NCBI GenBank assembly: GCA_024227995.1
Contig: CP100465.1
Coordinates: forward strand, 2,356,001-2,420,000
Direction: 5' to 3'
Source of the DNA: Halomicrococcus gelatinilyticus
Lineage (GTDB): Archaea > Halobacteriota > Halobacteria > Halobacteriales > Haladaptataceae
DNA length: 64,000 nt
Each line of letters begins with the position of its first letter. Within the stretch, counting starts at the first letter, position 1. Shown piece after piece: positions 1-8,809 of this stretch. Both the position numbers and the translations under genes were made by a program. A model generated the notes under the pieces. It searched no databases. It worked only from the letters and a program-made list of their open reading frames with translations, and was not told where the DNA came from.

Positions 1-1
1 C

Positions 2-205
2 GCCGCGCTCGACGTGCCGGTGACGCTGGTCTGGGGGCGGGAGGCGGCGGTGACGCCGCTCTCGGAGGGCGAGGAACTGGCCGACCGCGGGGACACCCGT
101 CTCGTCGTGTTCGACGAGACGCGACTGCTTCCCCACGCCGAGCACCCCGGTCCGTTCCTCGACGTGCTGTTCGACGAACTCGCGCCGATGGAGGAGCCCG
201 GATAG
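2..205 (+). CDS. Alpha/beta hydrolase, C-terminal fragment (cut by window edge)
   Basis: This reading frame is open from the first bases of the window, so the gene begins upstream; about 67 residues are visible. The stretch VPVTLVWG followed about 40 residues later by LLPHAEHPGPF matches the last beta strand and the catalytic-histidine loop of alpha/beta hydrolases (the His before ExP near the C-terminus). The substrate cannot be told from this piece. A GTG at 14 could be read as a start, but the frame continues upstream in the same family register, so I treat the gene as truncated. Confidence 0.6.
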   Translation, partial: AALDVPVTLVWGREAAVTPLSEGEELADRGDTRLVVFDETRLLPHAEHPGPFLDVLFDELAPMEEPG

Positions 206-269
206 GGAACCACGGACGTTCTCGCGAACGGACGATAGTTTCACACGGTCCTGTAGGGTATCTAACGCT

Positions 270-440
270 ATGGCCGAGGTTGTGAGCGCCGCCGACTGGC
301 CCCTGTTCGGCCTCTGTCTCGTCGCCGCGACGCTCGGGTTCTACCTGGACCCGGAGAACGCGCTGGTCGTCGCCGCCGTCATCCTCTGGGGCATGCTCGT
401 CGTCCGGGGGGAGGTCCGCAGGGGATACGAAGACGTATAG
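270..440 (+). CDS. Small two-segment membrane protein, unknown function
   Basis: A 56-residue protein starts at an ATG. It has two hydrophobic segments (about residues 13-24 and 30-48) separated by a short FYLDPEN turn, and it ends in a charged RRGYEDV tail. The clean ATG, haloarchaeal codon bias and acidic tail argue for a real gene. The layout is that of a small helical-hairpin membrane protein. It stands alone between the hydrolase and the convergent thiolase pair. I do not recognise a named function. Confidence 0.6.
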   Translation: MAEVVSAADWPLFGLCLVAATLGFYLDPENALVVAAVILWGMLVVRGEVRRGYEDV

Positions 441-522
441 AGGCAGAACCGGACGGCTGAACGGCCGGTACTCCTTTCGAGAAAGAAGCAAAATCGGCGG
501 GCTCGGAAAACGAGGTCGGGGC

Positions 523-927
523 TCAGCGCGGCTCGAAGACGAGGACGCGCTCGCCGGTCGTCTGGGTCTCGCCGACCGCGGGCGCGACGGTCATCCCGAC
601 GGCCACGTCGTCGCCGACGAGTTCCGCGCCGTCGGCGTCCCGGACCTGGCCCGTCAGGCGGACCGGGCCGAAGTCGACGACCGCCGTGACGTAGGGCGTC
701 TCGTCCTCGAACGACGGCGGGGCGACGGCGATCTCGGTGAACGTCGCCACCTCGCCGGCGTCGGGCAGCGGGGCCTCCGCCAGGTCGGTCGCGCCGCAGT
801 CGGGGCAGACCCGGCGCGGCGGCAGCGACCCGTGGCCGTTCTCGCACTCCAGGTAGAAGCCGTCGCCGTCCTCGACGGCGTCCAGCCAGTCGTCGTAGCC
901 CTCGTCGTGGTAGTCTGCGTCGGTCAT
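523..927 (-). CDS. DUF35 OB-fold, zinc-ribbon acyl-CoA-binding protein (thiolase partner subunit)
   Basis: This 134-residue protein has the DUF35 layout: an N-terminal acidic helix, then a rubredoxin-like zinc ribbon (C28 region and CPDC near residues 41-44) and an OB-fold (FTEIAVAPPSF onward). In haloarchaea such proteins are the small beta subunit of two-component beta-ketothiolases, described for PhaA and BktB of Haloferax mediterranei. The ATG overlaps the stop of the thiolase by four bases (ATGA), which fits one operon and a fixed-ratio complex. By inference it binds or channels acyl-CoA for the adjacent thiolase. One of the cysteine pairs is spread (C28...C41/C44), so the ribbon may be incomplete. 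Confidence 0.9.
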   Translation of the reverse strand: MTDADYHDEGYDDWLDAVEDGDGFYLECENGHGSLPPRRVCPDCGATDLAEAPLPDAGEVATFTEIAVAPPSFEDETPYVTAVVDFGPVRLTGQVRDADGAELVGDDVAVGMTVAPAVGETQTTGERVLVFEPR

Positions 928-2090
928 TCTTCCACCTCCAGGACGTGGACGGTGGTGCTGGCGACGGTGCCGCCGGCGTTGTGCGTCACGCCGAGGTCGG
1001 CGTCCGGCACGGCGTCGCTGTTGGGGTGGTCGCCCCGCAGGATACGGGTCATCTCGACGATCTGGGACGTCCCCGTCGCGCCGACCGGGTGGCCCTTCGC
1101 CTTGAGGCCGCCGGAGAGGTTCACCGGGCGGTCGCCGTCGCGGGTCGTCTCCCCGCGGCGCGCTGCGCCGACGGCCTCGCCGGGTGCGTAGAAGTCCAGC
1201 GCCTCCAGCGCGAGCACCTCGGCGATGGTGAAGCAGTCGTGGACCTCGGCGACGTCGACGTCCGTCGCGTCGACGCCGGCGTCGGCGTACGCCTCCTCGG
1301 CGGCGCGCTCGGCCGCGGGCGTCCGCGCGAGGTGGCCGCGACCCTGGAGCGCCATCCGGTCGCCGCCCTGGCCGGTGCCGGTGACGGTGACCGGAGCGTC
1401 GACGTCGTGCTCTGCGGCGTACTCCTCGCTGACGAGGACGGCCGCGCTCGCGCCGTCCGTGATGGGGCACGCGTCGTAGAGGCCGAGTGGACTGGCGACC
1501 GTCGGCGCGTCGAGCGCCTCCTCGACGGTGATCTCGCGCTGGAACTGCGCGAACTCGTTCGGCAGCGCGTTCTCGTGGTTCTTCACCGCGACGTGTGCGA
1601 GGTCCTCCTCCGACCCGCCGTACTCGTCGAAGTACGCCCGCGCCATCAGCGCGTACGCGCCGGGGAACGTCATCCCGGCCCGCACCTCGAAGAGGTCGTC
1701 GGCGGCGATGGCCAGCGCCTCCGTCGTCCTGGCGGTGCCGAGGTTGTTCATGCGTTCGGCGCCGCCGACCAGCACGACGTCGGCCTCGCCGTTGCGCAGG
1801 TCCTTCACGGCCTGGCGCACCGCCGTCCCGCTGGACGCGCACGCGCTCTCGTAGCGGGTCGCCGGCGCGCGGACGCCGGCCGCCTCCGCCATCAGCGGCC
1901 CCTGGTGGCCCTGGTGCTCGGCGAGTTCGCCCATGAAGTTCCCGTAGTACAGCTCCTCGACGTCGTCGCGGTCCACGCCGGCGTCGTCGAACGCCGCCGC
2001 GGTGGCCTCCGCGAAGAGGTCCCGACCCGTCCGCTCGGGATGTTCCCCGAAGTGCGTGAGCCCGACGCCTGCTATCCGAACGCCTGTCAT
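924..2090 (-). CDS. Thiolase family protein (acetyl-CoA C-acyltransferase, catalytic subunit)
   Basis: At 388 residues it is the normal length for an SCP2-type thiolase, which condenses or cleaves beta-ketoacyl-CoA. The nucleophile motif YESACASSGTAV places the reactive Cys at residue 84. HDCFTIAE and KGHPVGATG supply the two histidine motifs, and a late THNAGG loop closes the site. The start is the ATG at 2090; the frame is open further upstream, but that part lies in the neighbouring gene's region. It is translationally coupled to the DUF35 protein downstream. It probably serves fatty-acid or ketone-body turnover or polyhydroxyalkanoate precursor supply; the sequence does not say which. Confidence 0.92.
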   Translation of the reverse strand: MTGVRIAGVGLTHFGEHPERTGRDLFAEATAAAFDDAGVDRDDVEELYYGNFMGELAEHQGHQGPLMAEAAGVRAPATRYESACASSGTAVRQAVKDLRNGEADVVLVGGAERMNNLGTARTTEALAIAADDLFEVRAGMTFPGAYALMARAYFDEYGGSEEDLAHVAVKNHENALPNEFAQFQREITVEEALDAPTVASPLGLYDACPITDGASAAVLVSEEYAAEHDVDAPVTVTGTGQGGDRMALQGRGHLARTPAAERAAEEAYADAGVDATDVDVAEVHDCFTIAEVLALEALDFYAPGEAVGAARRGETTRDGDRPVNLSGGLKAKGHPVGATGTSQIVEMTRILRGDHPNSDAVPDADLGVTHNAGGTVASTTVHVLEVEE

Positions 2091-2164
2091 GAATCGGCGT
2101 ACGCGCCGGACAGTTAAGAAAGGCTTCCCTTCGGCGATACCTGTCGGAGGGGCCGGAAACCGCG

Positions 2165-3307
2165 TTACAGCAGCCCCTCGTCGTCCAAGCGCTGGACGGC
2201 CTCCTCGATGCGCTCGACGCTGTTGGCGTAGGACATCCGCGCGTACCCCGGCGCGCCGAAGGCGCTCCCGGGGACCGTCGCGACCTGCGCCTGCTCGATG
2301 GCGTCCTCGCACCACTGCCGGTCGTCGTCTGCCACGGGGAGCATGGCGTAGAACGCGCCGTCGGGCGTCGCGACGTCCACGCCGTGGTCGTCGAGGAGTT
2401 CGACCAGGCGGTCGCGGCGCTCCTCGAACGCTTCGACCATCTGCTCGACCTCGTCGTCGGTGTTCTGCAGGGCCTCGACGCCGGCGTGCTGGACGAAGTT
2501 GACGGCCGAGGAGACGGAGTGGGAGTGGAGCTTCGCGGCCTGCGAGACCAGTTCCTCGGGCGCGGCGAAGTAGCCGAGCCGCCACCCCGTCATCGAGTAG
2601 GCCTTCGAGAAGCCGTTGACGGTGATGGTGCGCTCGTACATGTCGTCGAGCGTCGCGAGGCTGGTCGGGTCGACTCCGTAGGTGATGCGCTCGTATATCT
2701 CGTCGCTGATGACCGTCACGTCGTGGTCGACCGCGAGGTCGCGGACGCCCTCCAGCGCGGCGTCGGAGTAGACGGCGCCAGTCGGGTTGCTCGGCGAGTT
2801 GACGACGAGCAGCTCCGTCTCGTCGGAGACGGCGTCGGCGAGGTCGTCGAGCGCCGGTTCGAGCTGGAAGTCGTACGGCGAGAGGTCGACGCGGTTCAGG
2901 TCGCCGCCGGCGAGCTTCACCATCGCCTCGTAGGAGACCCACGCCGGGTCGAGCAGGACGACCTCGTCGCCGTCGTCGACGACCGACTGGACGGCTTCGT
3001 AGAGGGCCATCTTCGCGCCGGGCGTGACGACGACGTTCTCGGCCTCGTAGTCCAGCCCGTCGCCCTGGAGCTTCTCGGCGACGGCCTCTCGCAGCGCGGG
3101 GATGCCGTTCGACGGCGCGTAGCCGGTGTGGCCCTCGGCCATCGCCGTCTCGCAGGCGTCCACGATGTTGTCCGGCGTCGGGAAGTCGGGTTCGCCCACG
3201 CTGAGGTCGACGACGTCCTTGCCCTCGGCCTCGAGCTGGGAGGCGAGGTTGCTGATTGCAAGCGTTGCACTCGGTTCGACTCGCTGGATGCGTTCGGAGA
3301 AGTTCAT
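2165..3307 (-). CDS. Class I/II PLP-dependent aminotransferase (aspartate aminotransferase family)
   Basis: The protein has 380 residues, the family's usual size. It shows the fold type I markers in order: LSVGEPDFPTP substrate loop (36-45), NSPSNPTG (170-177) that holds the cofactor ring, SDEIYE (201-206), and SFSKAYSMTGWRLGY with the Schiff-base lysine at K235 and the carboxylate-binding Arg at R243. It is probably cytoplasmic and transfers the amino group of aspartate or a related amino acid to 2-oxoglutarate. Its start codon overlaps the stop of ribH, so the two are co-transcribed. Pairing with lumazine synthase is a recurring haloarchaeal arrangement; the functional link is unclear. Confidence 0.9.
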   Translation of the reverse strand: MNFSERIQRVEPSATLAISNLASQLEAEGKDVVDLSVGEPDFPTPDNIVDACETAMAEGHTGYAPSNGIPALREAVAEKLQGDGLDYEAENVVVTPGAKMALYEAVQSVVDDGDEVVLLDPAWVSYEAMVKLAGGDLNRVDLSPYDFQLEPALDDLADAVSDETELLVVNSPSNPTGAVYSDAALEGVRDLAVDHDVTVISDEIYERITYGVDPTSLATLDDMYERTITVNGFSKAYSMTGWRLGYFAAPEELVSQAAKLHSHSVSSAVNFVQHAGVEALQNTDDEVEQMVEAFEERRDRLVELLDDHGVDVATPDGAFYAMLPVADDDRQWCEDAIEQAQVATVPGSAFGAPGYARMSYANSVERIEEAVQRLDDEGLL

Positions 3308-3705
3308 AGTTCCTCGACGAGATCGACCGCGCTCTCGACGGCGCGCGCGCCGTAGTCGGTGCGGTCGCGTGCTTCTTCGGCGGACATCCCTGGACCCGTG
3401 ATGCCGAGCGCGACCGGGGTGTCCCGGTCGAGGCTCACGTCGGTCAGCTTCCCCGCCGCGGCGTCGGCGATGACCTGGTCGTGGTCCGTGTCGCCGGTGA
3501 CGATGCAGCCGAGGACCGCGACCGCGTCCACGCCCGGCCGGCGGGCGAGGCGGTCGGCGGCCAGCGGCGTGTCGTACGCCCCGGGGACGTGCAGCGTCTC
3601 GACGACGTCCGCACCGCGTTCCTCGGCGGCTTCGCGTGCCGACTCCTCCATCTGCTCGGTTACCGACGCGTTGAACTCCGCGACGACGAGTCCGAGGGAT
3701 ACCAT
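3304..3705 (-). CDS. ribH: 6,7-dimethyl-8-ribityllumazine synthase
   Basis: This 133-residue protein carries the lumazine synthase signature. GLVVAEFNASVTE holds the Phe-Asn pair that stacks on the pyrimidine, VPGAYDTPLA binds the phosphate, and LGCIVTGDTDHDQVI contains the catalytic histidine region. The enzyme joins 5-amino-6-ribitylamino-uracil to 3,4-dihydroxy-2-butanone 4-phosphate, the penultimate step of riboflavin synthesis. I chose the ATG at 3705 because the family begins at MVSLGLVVAEFN. The open frame upstream is arginine-rich and unlike the family. It overlaps the downstream aminotransferase by four bases. Confidence 0.92.
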   Translation of the reverse strand: MVSLGLVVAEFNASVTEQMEESAREAAEERGADVVETLHVPGAYDTPLAADRLARRPGVDAVAVLGCIVTGDTDHDQVIADAAAGKLTDVSLDRDTPVALGITGPGMSAEEARDRTDYGARAVESAVDLVEEL

Positions 3706-3839
3706 GTGTGCGGGGAGGCCAGCGCGCCTAAAAGAACTACCGCTCTCCGCAAGCTTCGAGGCGGAACGCTCCGGAACCCATCCGCCAGGGCGGTGCGCTC
3801 CGGAAAGCTTGTTACCCCCTGTCCGCATGTGAGCAAACG

Positions 3840-5597
3840 ATGAGTACGAGCGAACGCCCTGAATCGCTCCTCGACGCCCTGCGGCGACGGAATCCGACGG
3901 CCGTCGCCCTGGTCGCCGTCACCCTCGCCGCACTCGCCCTCCGCCTGTTCGAGCTCGGCGACCGGGCCGCCCACTGGGACGAGGCTCGGGTCGGCTACTG
4001 GATCCTCAAGTACCAGGAGTACGGCACCTGGGAGTACTACGCCCCGATCCACGGGCCCTTCTTCCCGCAGGTGAACCGCCTCCTGTTCATGTTCTTCGGC
4101 GCGAGCGACTTCCTCGCGCGCCTCCCGGTCGCCGTCGTCACCGGACTCCTCCCGCTGGCGGCGTGGCTATACCGCGACCACCTCGACGACGCCGAGATGG
4201 TCGCGCTCGGCGTCTTCCTCGCCGTCAACCCCATCCTGCTGTACTACTCGCGGTTCATGCGCAACGACGTCCTGCTCGCGGCGTTCATGCTCTTCGCTCT
4301 CGGATTCTACCTCCGGGCGCACGCGACCCGGAAGGTCCGATACCTCTACCTCGGCACCGCCGCCCTCGGCCTGGGGTTCACCACGAAGGAGAACGTCCTC
4401 CTCTACGTGCTGTCGTGGCTCGGCGCGACGGCCCTGCTGCTCGACCACCGCCTCTACCTCGCGCGCAACGGGGAGCGCGAGTGGACCGGCGTGCTCGCGG
4501 ACGAGGTCGCCGCGACCGCCCGCGGTCTGTGGTCGTGGGGGCCCCACCTCCTGCTCGCCGTCGTCGAGTTCTTCGCCATCGTTGTCTACTTCTACGCGCC
4601 GCGTCGTCCCGTCGATGGGGCCGGCATCGTGGACGCGATGGGCGACCCCACGCTCTGGCCGCCGGTCGTCGCGGAGGCCACCGTCGGGTCGTGGAAGAAG
4701 TTCGCCGGCCAGTGGGCGCAGAGCCACGGCCACCCCTACCTGCCGTACCTGGAACACTTCGTGAACGTGCTCGAACAGGGCGCGCTCCCGCTGCTCGCGT
4801 TCGCGGTCGTCGGCTTCCTCGTCGCGCGGTACGTCGACGACCGCCCGCGGGACCTCGTCTCCTTCGCGTTCTACTGGGGTGCGGTGAGCGTCCTGGGCTA
4901 CCCCCTCGTGACCGACATCAAGGCGCCGTGGGCGACGGTCCACGCCCTCGCGCCGCTGGCCATCCCCGCGGCCGTCGGCGCCGCAATGCTCTACCGCTGG
5001 ACGCGGGAGGCCTACGAGGACGACGACACCGTGAGCGCCGCGCTGGCGGCCGTCCTCGTCCTGGTCGTCGCGTGGCAGGTCGCCGTCCCCATGGTCGGCG
5101 CGGTGTACGTCAGCCCCCAGGAGGAGCAGATCGACCCGCCGCTCTCCGAACCGGAGAAGAACTACATCGTCCAGTTCGGCCAACCCGCGACGGGCATCGA
5201 TTCGACGCTGGACTCGGTCCGGTCCGTCGCGCGCGCCAACGAGGGCACCGACGTGCTCTACTACGGGTTCATCAACGACCAGAGCAAGTACGTCTTCTAC
5301 GTCCCCGACGAGGGCGACAACGAACAGATACCCGCCGCCCCCGGCTGGTACAACCGCCTGCCGCTGCCGTGGTACACGGAACTCGCCGACGCGAACGTCC
5401 AGAGCACGAAGGACGTGGCGGACCTGGAGGGTGACACCCCGCCGGTGGTCATCACGCGCACGGAGAAGGCCGAGAACGTCTCGGCCTACCTGGACGGCTA
5501 CGCGCGCTACGACCACGAACTGACCGTCGTCGGCAGCGAGACGACCATCTTCGTCGACCGGGACGCGTTGCAGTCGGCGCGGAGCGGGTCCGCCTGA
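3840..5597 (+). CDS. Flippase activity-associated protein Agl23-like (TIGR03663 family)
   Basis: A 585-residue integral membrane protein with roughly ten to twelve hydrophobic helices and a soluble C-terminal domain (about 420-585). After the first helix the sequence AHWDEARVGYW gives the periplasmic-side acidic motif shared with GT-C glycosyltransferases such as ArnT and Pmt. The loop sequence YYSRFMRNDVLLAAF is characteristic of TIGR03663, a family associated with the archaeal lipid-linked-oligosaccharide flippase. It therefore probably acts in surface-protein glycosylation at the cytoplasmic membrane. A DUF2298 protein, often placed with this family, lies at the other end of the window (61730-63988). 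It starts at an ATG closely behind the divergent ribH start. Confidence 0.86.
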   Translation: MSTSERPESLLDALRRRNPTAVALVAVTLAALALRLFELGDRAAHWDEARVGYWILKYQEYGTWEYYAPIHGPFFPQVNRLLFMFFGASDFLARLPVAVVTGLLPLAAWLYRDHLDDAEMVALGVFLAVNPILLYYSRFMRNDVLLAAFMLFALGFYLRAHATRKVRYLYLGTAALGLGFTTKENVLLYVLSWLGATALLLDHRLYLARNGEREWTGVLADEVAATARGLWSWGPHLLLAVVEFFAIVVYFYAPRRPVDGAGIVDAMGDPTLWPPVVAEATVGSWKKFAGQWAQSHGHPYLPYLEHFVNVLEQGALPLLAFAVVGFLVARYVDDRPRDLVSFAFYWGAVSVLGYPLVTDIKAPWATVHALAPLAIPAAVGAAMLYRWTREAYEDDDTVSAALAAVLVLVVAWQVAVPMVGAVYVSPQEEQIDPPLSEPEKNYIVQFGQPATGIDSTLDSVRSVARANEGTDVLYYGFINDQSKYVFYVPDEGDNEQIPAAPGWYNRLPLPWYTELADANVQSTKDVADLEGDTPPVVITRTEKAENVSAYLDGYARYDHELTVVGSETTIFVDRDALQSARSGSA

Positions 5598-5644
5598 TTC
5601 GGTGTCGAGGGGATTCGCACTGAAGGCACGGGAACGTGGGGCGG

Positions 5645-6544
5645 CTACGAGTCCGCGGGAAGGGGAGGATGCGGCACTTCGTCGGCTGTCGTCAGGGTCT
5701 TTGCACCCCACACTGCGACGAGGACGCCCACGAGAACGAACCACAGCGGGTAGTAGATGATCTCCGGAACAACGATGACTTCGGCGGTGAAGTTCACCCA
5801 GCCGTGCAGGAGGATGATGCCGAGGATGCTGCGCTCAGTGTTGTTGTAGATCCACGTGAACGTCGGCGACAGGGCGACGATGCCGAGCGTGAACAGCCAG
5901 AACTCTGTCGTCGCGAATCCCACCGAGTCGTGCTGGTACGACCCCTCGATGAAGAACAGCGGGAGGTGCCAGACCGACCAGACGACCCCCAGGATGACGC
6001 TCGCACTCAACGCCGACCAGCGCAACTGGAGTCGGTCCAGCGCGTAGCCTCGCCACCCCAGTTCCTCCAGGAGCGGTGGGAGCGTCGCGAAGAACAGCGC
6101 CGGAAGTATCGCGAGCGGGTCGACGCCGAATCGGCTCACGCCCTCTCCCCACGCCGGCCCCGCACCGCCGGCCAGGAGGTCGACGACCCCCGCCAGGAGG
6201 GTCACGCCCAGTGGCACCAGCAGGATGACGGCGAACCCCCGTGTCCCGAACCGTCGGACGTTGGTGACGCGGTTCCAGAAGTCCGCTCGGCCACGCTCGT
6301 CGTAGACGAGGTAGACGAACGCGATACCGGCAACGCCCGGGCTCGCGAGCCCCGCCAGGAGCAACAGCGCCCCCGTCGCACTGTCGAAGCTCACGCCGAG
6401 GACGATAGCGGGCAGCCAGAAGACCCAGGTCACCCCGACTGCGGCGGTGAGGAACAGCCACGGACGTCCGACGGCGATAGTGGTCTCGCCGACCGTTCGC
6501 TCGGACGTTTCATGGGCGGATTGCGCTGCGGAACTTCTCCTCAT
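5645..6544 (-). CDS. CPBP family intramembrane metalloprotease
   Basis: A 299-residue membrane protein with eight or so hydrophobic segments. The CAAX-protease/bacteriocin-processing motifs are all present: LLEELGWRGYALDRLQ with the Glu pair at 160-161 and Arg 165, WHLPLFF with His 193, and ILLHGWVNF with His 247 and Asn 251. These residues bind metal and perform proteolysis inside the membrane. A TTG nine codons upstream is possible, but the ATG at 6544 is preferred. It converges on the Agl23-like gene and diverges from purK. The substrate cannot be predicted. Confidence 0.86.
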   Translation of the reverse strand: MRRSSAAQSAHETSERTVGETTIAVGRPWLFLTAAVGVTWVFWLPAIVLGVSFDSATGALLLLAGLASPGVAGIAFVYLVYDERGRADFWNRVTNVRRFGTRGFAVILLVPLGVTLLAGVVDLLAGGAGPAWGEGVSRFGVDPLAILPALFFATLPPLLEELGWRGYALDRLQLRWSALSASVILGVVWSVWHLPLFFIEGSYQHDSVGFATTEFWLFTLGIVALSPTFTWIYNNTERSILGIILLHGWVNFTAEVIVVPEIIYYPLWFVLVGVLVAVWGAKTLTTADEVPHPPLPADS

Positions 6545-6790
6545 CGAGTGACGTAGGGCAGGAAGCAACTTGTACCCGCCCGTCGGCTCACGGGTAACTC
6601 CGGCGAGCAGCGTACCGGTACGTCGGGGCGCTCATCGTGCGTTGGAAATCGCTACTTTCCTTCGGGGGTTCGTTGCGTACCCTGACAAGCACGGCTCCGC
6701 GCGTCGACTGCGGTGAGCACTGCGTGTCAGCCGTGCGGACGCCGCCCGGATCCGATTACACGAACGTGCCTATCCAGCGGTGAAGTTGGC

Positions 6791-6800
6791 AAATCTTATG
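6791..6800 (+). promoter_or_regulatory. Putative TATA-like element of purK
   Basis: The AT-rich stretch aaatcttatg lies in a GC-rich intergenic region 26 to 35 nt before the purK ATG at 6826, the spacing expected for a leaderless haloarchaeal transcript. It is judged by position and composition only. Confidence 0.4.
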
Positions 6801-6825
6801 CAGGCCCGACGATAACTGGGTGGTG

Positions 6826-7974
6826 ATGAGCAGGCTCGACGAACCGCCGACGCTCGGCGTCGTCGGGGGCGGACAGCTCGGCCGGATGCTGGCCGAGGCC
6901 GCGTCCCCGCTCGGCGTCGAACTGGTCGTGCTGGACCCGACGCCGGACTGTCCCGCTGCCCCGGTCGCCCGCGAGCAGATCGTCGGCGACTTCGACGACG
7001 CCGACGCGCTCGACGAACTCGCTGCGCGCTCGGACGCGCTGACCTTCGAGATAGAACTCGCCGACCCCGACCTGCTGGAGCGGGTCGGCGAGGAACACGA
7101 CGTGCCGGTCCACCCCGACCCGGCGACGCTGCGGACCATCCAGGACAAGCTGGTCCAGAAGCGTCGCCTGCAGGACCGCGGGGTGCCGGTGCCGGAGTTC
7201 CGCGCCGTCGACGACCGCGAGGACCTGCTCGCGGCCGGCGAGGAACTCGGTTACCCGATGATGGTGAAGGCGCGCCGCGGCGGCTACGACGGCCGGGGCA
7301 ACGTCCCCGTCGAGAGCCCTGACGACGTCGACGACGCGCTGGCCGAACTCGACGGCGACCTGATGGTCGAGGCGTTCGTTCCCTTCGAACGCGAACTCTC
7401 GGTCATCGCCGCGAAGGGCGACGGCGAGGCTGCGACGTTCCCCGTGGGCGAGAACGTCCACGAGGAAGAGATCCTCCGGGAGACGGTCGTTCCCGCGCGC
7501 GCACCCGAGGGCGCTCGCGAGCGCGCAGAGGAGGTCGCGTTCGACGTCCTCGACGCGATGTCCGGGCGCGGCGTGTACGGCATCGAACTGTTCGAGCGCG
7601 AGGACGGCGAAATCCTCGTCAACGAGATCGCCCCGCGGCCGCACAACTCCGGCCACTACACCATCGAGGGGGCGCTCACGTCCCAGTTCGAACAGCACGT
7701 CCGCGGCGTCCTCGGCTACCCGCTCGGGGCGACGGACCTGCGCGGCCCGGTGGCGATGTCGAACGTGCTCGGCGACGTCGACGAGGCACAACCCGCCGCG
7801 CTGACGGGCGTCGACGACGTGCTCGCGACTCACGGTGCGAACGTCCACTGGTACGGGAAAGACGAGGTGCGGCCCCTGCGGAAGATGGGGCACGTCACCC
7901 TCGTCGGCGAATCGTCTGCCAGCGACCTGCTGGCCGAAGCGCGCGACTGCACCGACACGCTCACCTTCCGCTGA
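6826..7974 (+). CDS. purK: 5-(carboxyamino)imidazole ribonucleotide synthase
   Basis: An ATP-grasp enzyme of about 382 residues. It opens with TLGVVGGGQLGRMLAEAA, the typical PurK nucleotide-binding start. KARRGGYDGRGN follows in the ATP-grasp domain and NEIAPRPHNSGHYTIEGA supplies the metal-binding region. It uses ATP and bicarbonate to make N5-CAIR from AIR in purine synthesis. Three in-frame starts (GTG 6820, GTG 6823, ATG 6826) are crowded together; I chose the ATG. purE follows after five bases, so the two-step carboxylation is encoded as one operon. Confidence 0.94.
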   Translation: MSRLDEPPTLGVVGGGQLGRMLAEAASPLGVELVVLDPTPDCPAAPVAREQIVGDFDDADALDELAARSDALTFEIELADPDLLERVGEEHDVPVHPDPATLRTIQDKLVQKRRLQDRGVPVPEFRAVDDREDLLAAGEELGYPMMVKARRGGYDGRGNVPVESPDDVDDALAELDGDLMVEAFVPFERELSVIAAKGDGEAATFPVGENVHEEEILRETVVPARAPEGARERAEEVAFDVLDAMSGRGVYGIELFEREDGEILVNEIAPRPHNSGHYTIEGALTSQFEQHVRGVLGYPLGATDLRGPVAMSNVLGDVDEAQPAALTGVDDVLATHGANVHWYGKDEVRPLRKMGHVTLVGESSASDLLAEARDCTDTLTFR

Positions 7975-7979
7975 TAGCC

Positions 7980-8618
7980 ATGCCCACCGCAGATTCAGTC
8001 ACCGACCTGATCGAACAGTTCGAAGCCGAGGCCGACCGCGACCGTTCGCCGGAGGCGACGCCGGACGTCGGCATCGTCATGGGGAGCGACTCCGACCTCG
8101 ACGTGATGGCCGGGACCGACGACTCGGCGGGCGCGTACGACGCGCTCACGGAACTCGGCTTCGAGGAACTCACCGACTACGACGACCCGCCCGGGTCGCG
8201 GTTCACCTTCGAGACGTTCGTCGTCTCCGCGCACCGGACGCCGGAACTGATGTACGCCTACGCCGAGACCGCCGAGGACCGCGGCCTCGACGTCGTCATC
8301 GCCGGCGCGGGCGGGAAGTCGGCCGACCTCCCGAACATGACGGCGTCGCTCGCCTACCCCCTGCCGGTCGTCGGCGTTCCCGTCCAGGAGAAGTCCGTCT
8401 CGTCGGTCATCGGCATGCCGACCGGCGCGCCCATCGTCGCCGTCGACGCGGGGAAGTCGTTCAACGCCGCGCTGTCGGCGGTTCAGATCCTCGCGCGTGA
8501 GCACGACGAGCTTCGCGACCGACTCGTCGAGTACCACGACGCGTTGCAGGAAGACGTCGGCGACGTCTCGCGCCGCCTGCACGAATCGGGAACGTCGACG
8601 TTCCAGGGTCGCGAGTAG
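7980..8618 (+). CDS. purE: 5-(carboxyamino)imidazole ribonucleotide mutase
   Basis: The class I PurE signatures are GIVMGSDSDLDVM near residue 31, FVVSAHRTPELM near 80, and the AGAGGKSADLPNM loop that holds the substrate phosphate. The enzyme moves the carboxylate from N5-CAIR to CAIR, directly after PurK. At 212 residues it is longer than bacterial class I PurE (about 160). The extra length is an acidic N-terminal extension, a spacer after GSDSD and a C-terminal helix rich in Glu and Asp. It follows purK after five bases. Confidence 0.94.
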   Translation: MPTADSVTDLIEQFEAEADRDRSPEATPDVGIVMGSDSDLDVMAGTDDSAGAYDALTELGFEELTDYDDPPGSRFTFETFVVSAHRTPELMYAYAETAEDRGLDVVIAGAGGKSADLPNMTASLAYPLPVVGVPVQEKSVSSVIGMPTGAPIVAVDAGKSFNAALSAVQILAREHDELRDRLVEYHDALQEDVGDVSRRLHESGTSTFQGRE

Positions 8619-8641
8619 CCGACGTCGGTCGCGTTTCGCGG

Positions 8642-8646
8642 TTTTT
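8642..8646 (+). terminator. Oligo-T terminator after purE
   Basis: A run of five T residues lies 24 nt past the purE stop in otherwise GC-rich DNA. Short T tracts without a strong hairpin are typical archaeal terminators. Confidence 0.4.
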
Positions 8647-8763
8647 CTGCCCGTTCTCCTGTCGCCTCGCTGTGGGGAAATGTCGTCTTGCGTGATGGAA
8701 AGCGTCAATTGTCGTATCCTCGGGAAAGCCGGTCTCTACCTCCTGAATCGAAAGAATCAACGC

Positions 8764-8769
8764 TTATAG
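8764..8769 (+). promoter_or_regulatory. TATA box of the nuo operon
   Basis: The sequence ttatag sits 41 to 46 nt before the nuoA ATG, in an AT-rich dip. Transcription would start near 8791-8794, leaving a short leader. A purine-rich taggag at 8796-8801, about 8 nt before the ATG, could serve as a ribosome binding site. Confidence 0.55.
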
Positions 8770-8809
8770 GGGTGCGCTCACAAAACACCGCCTGCTAGGA
8801 GATACCGGT

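Noticed and set aside
4163..5744. Long open frames on both strands over the Agl23-like gene
   Set aside because: They are arginine-rich shadows caused by high GC content. The forward ATG frame at 3840 alone has membrane helices and family motifs.
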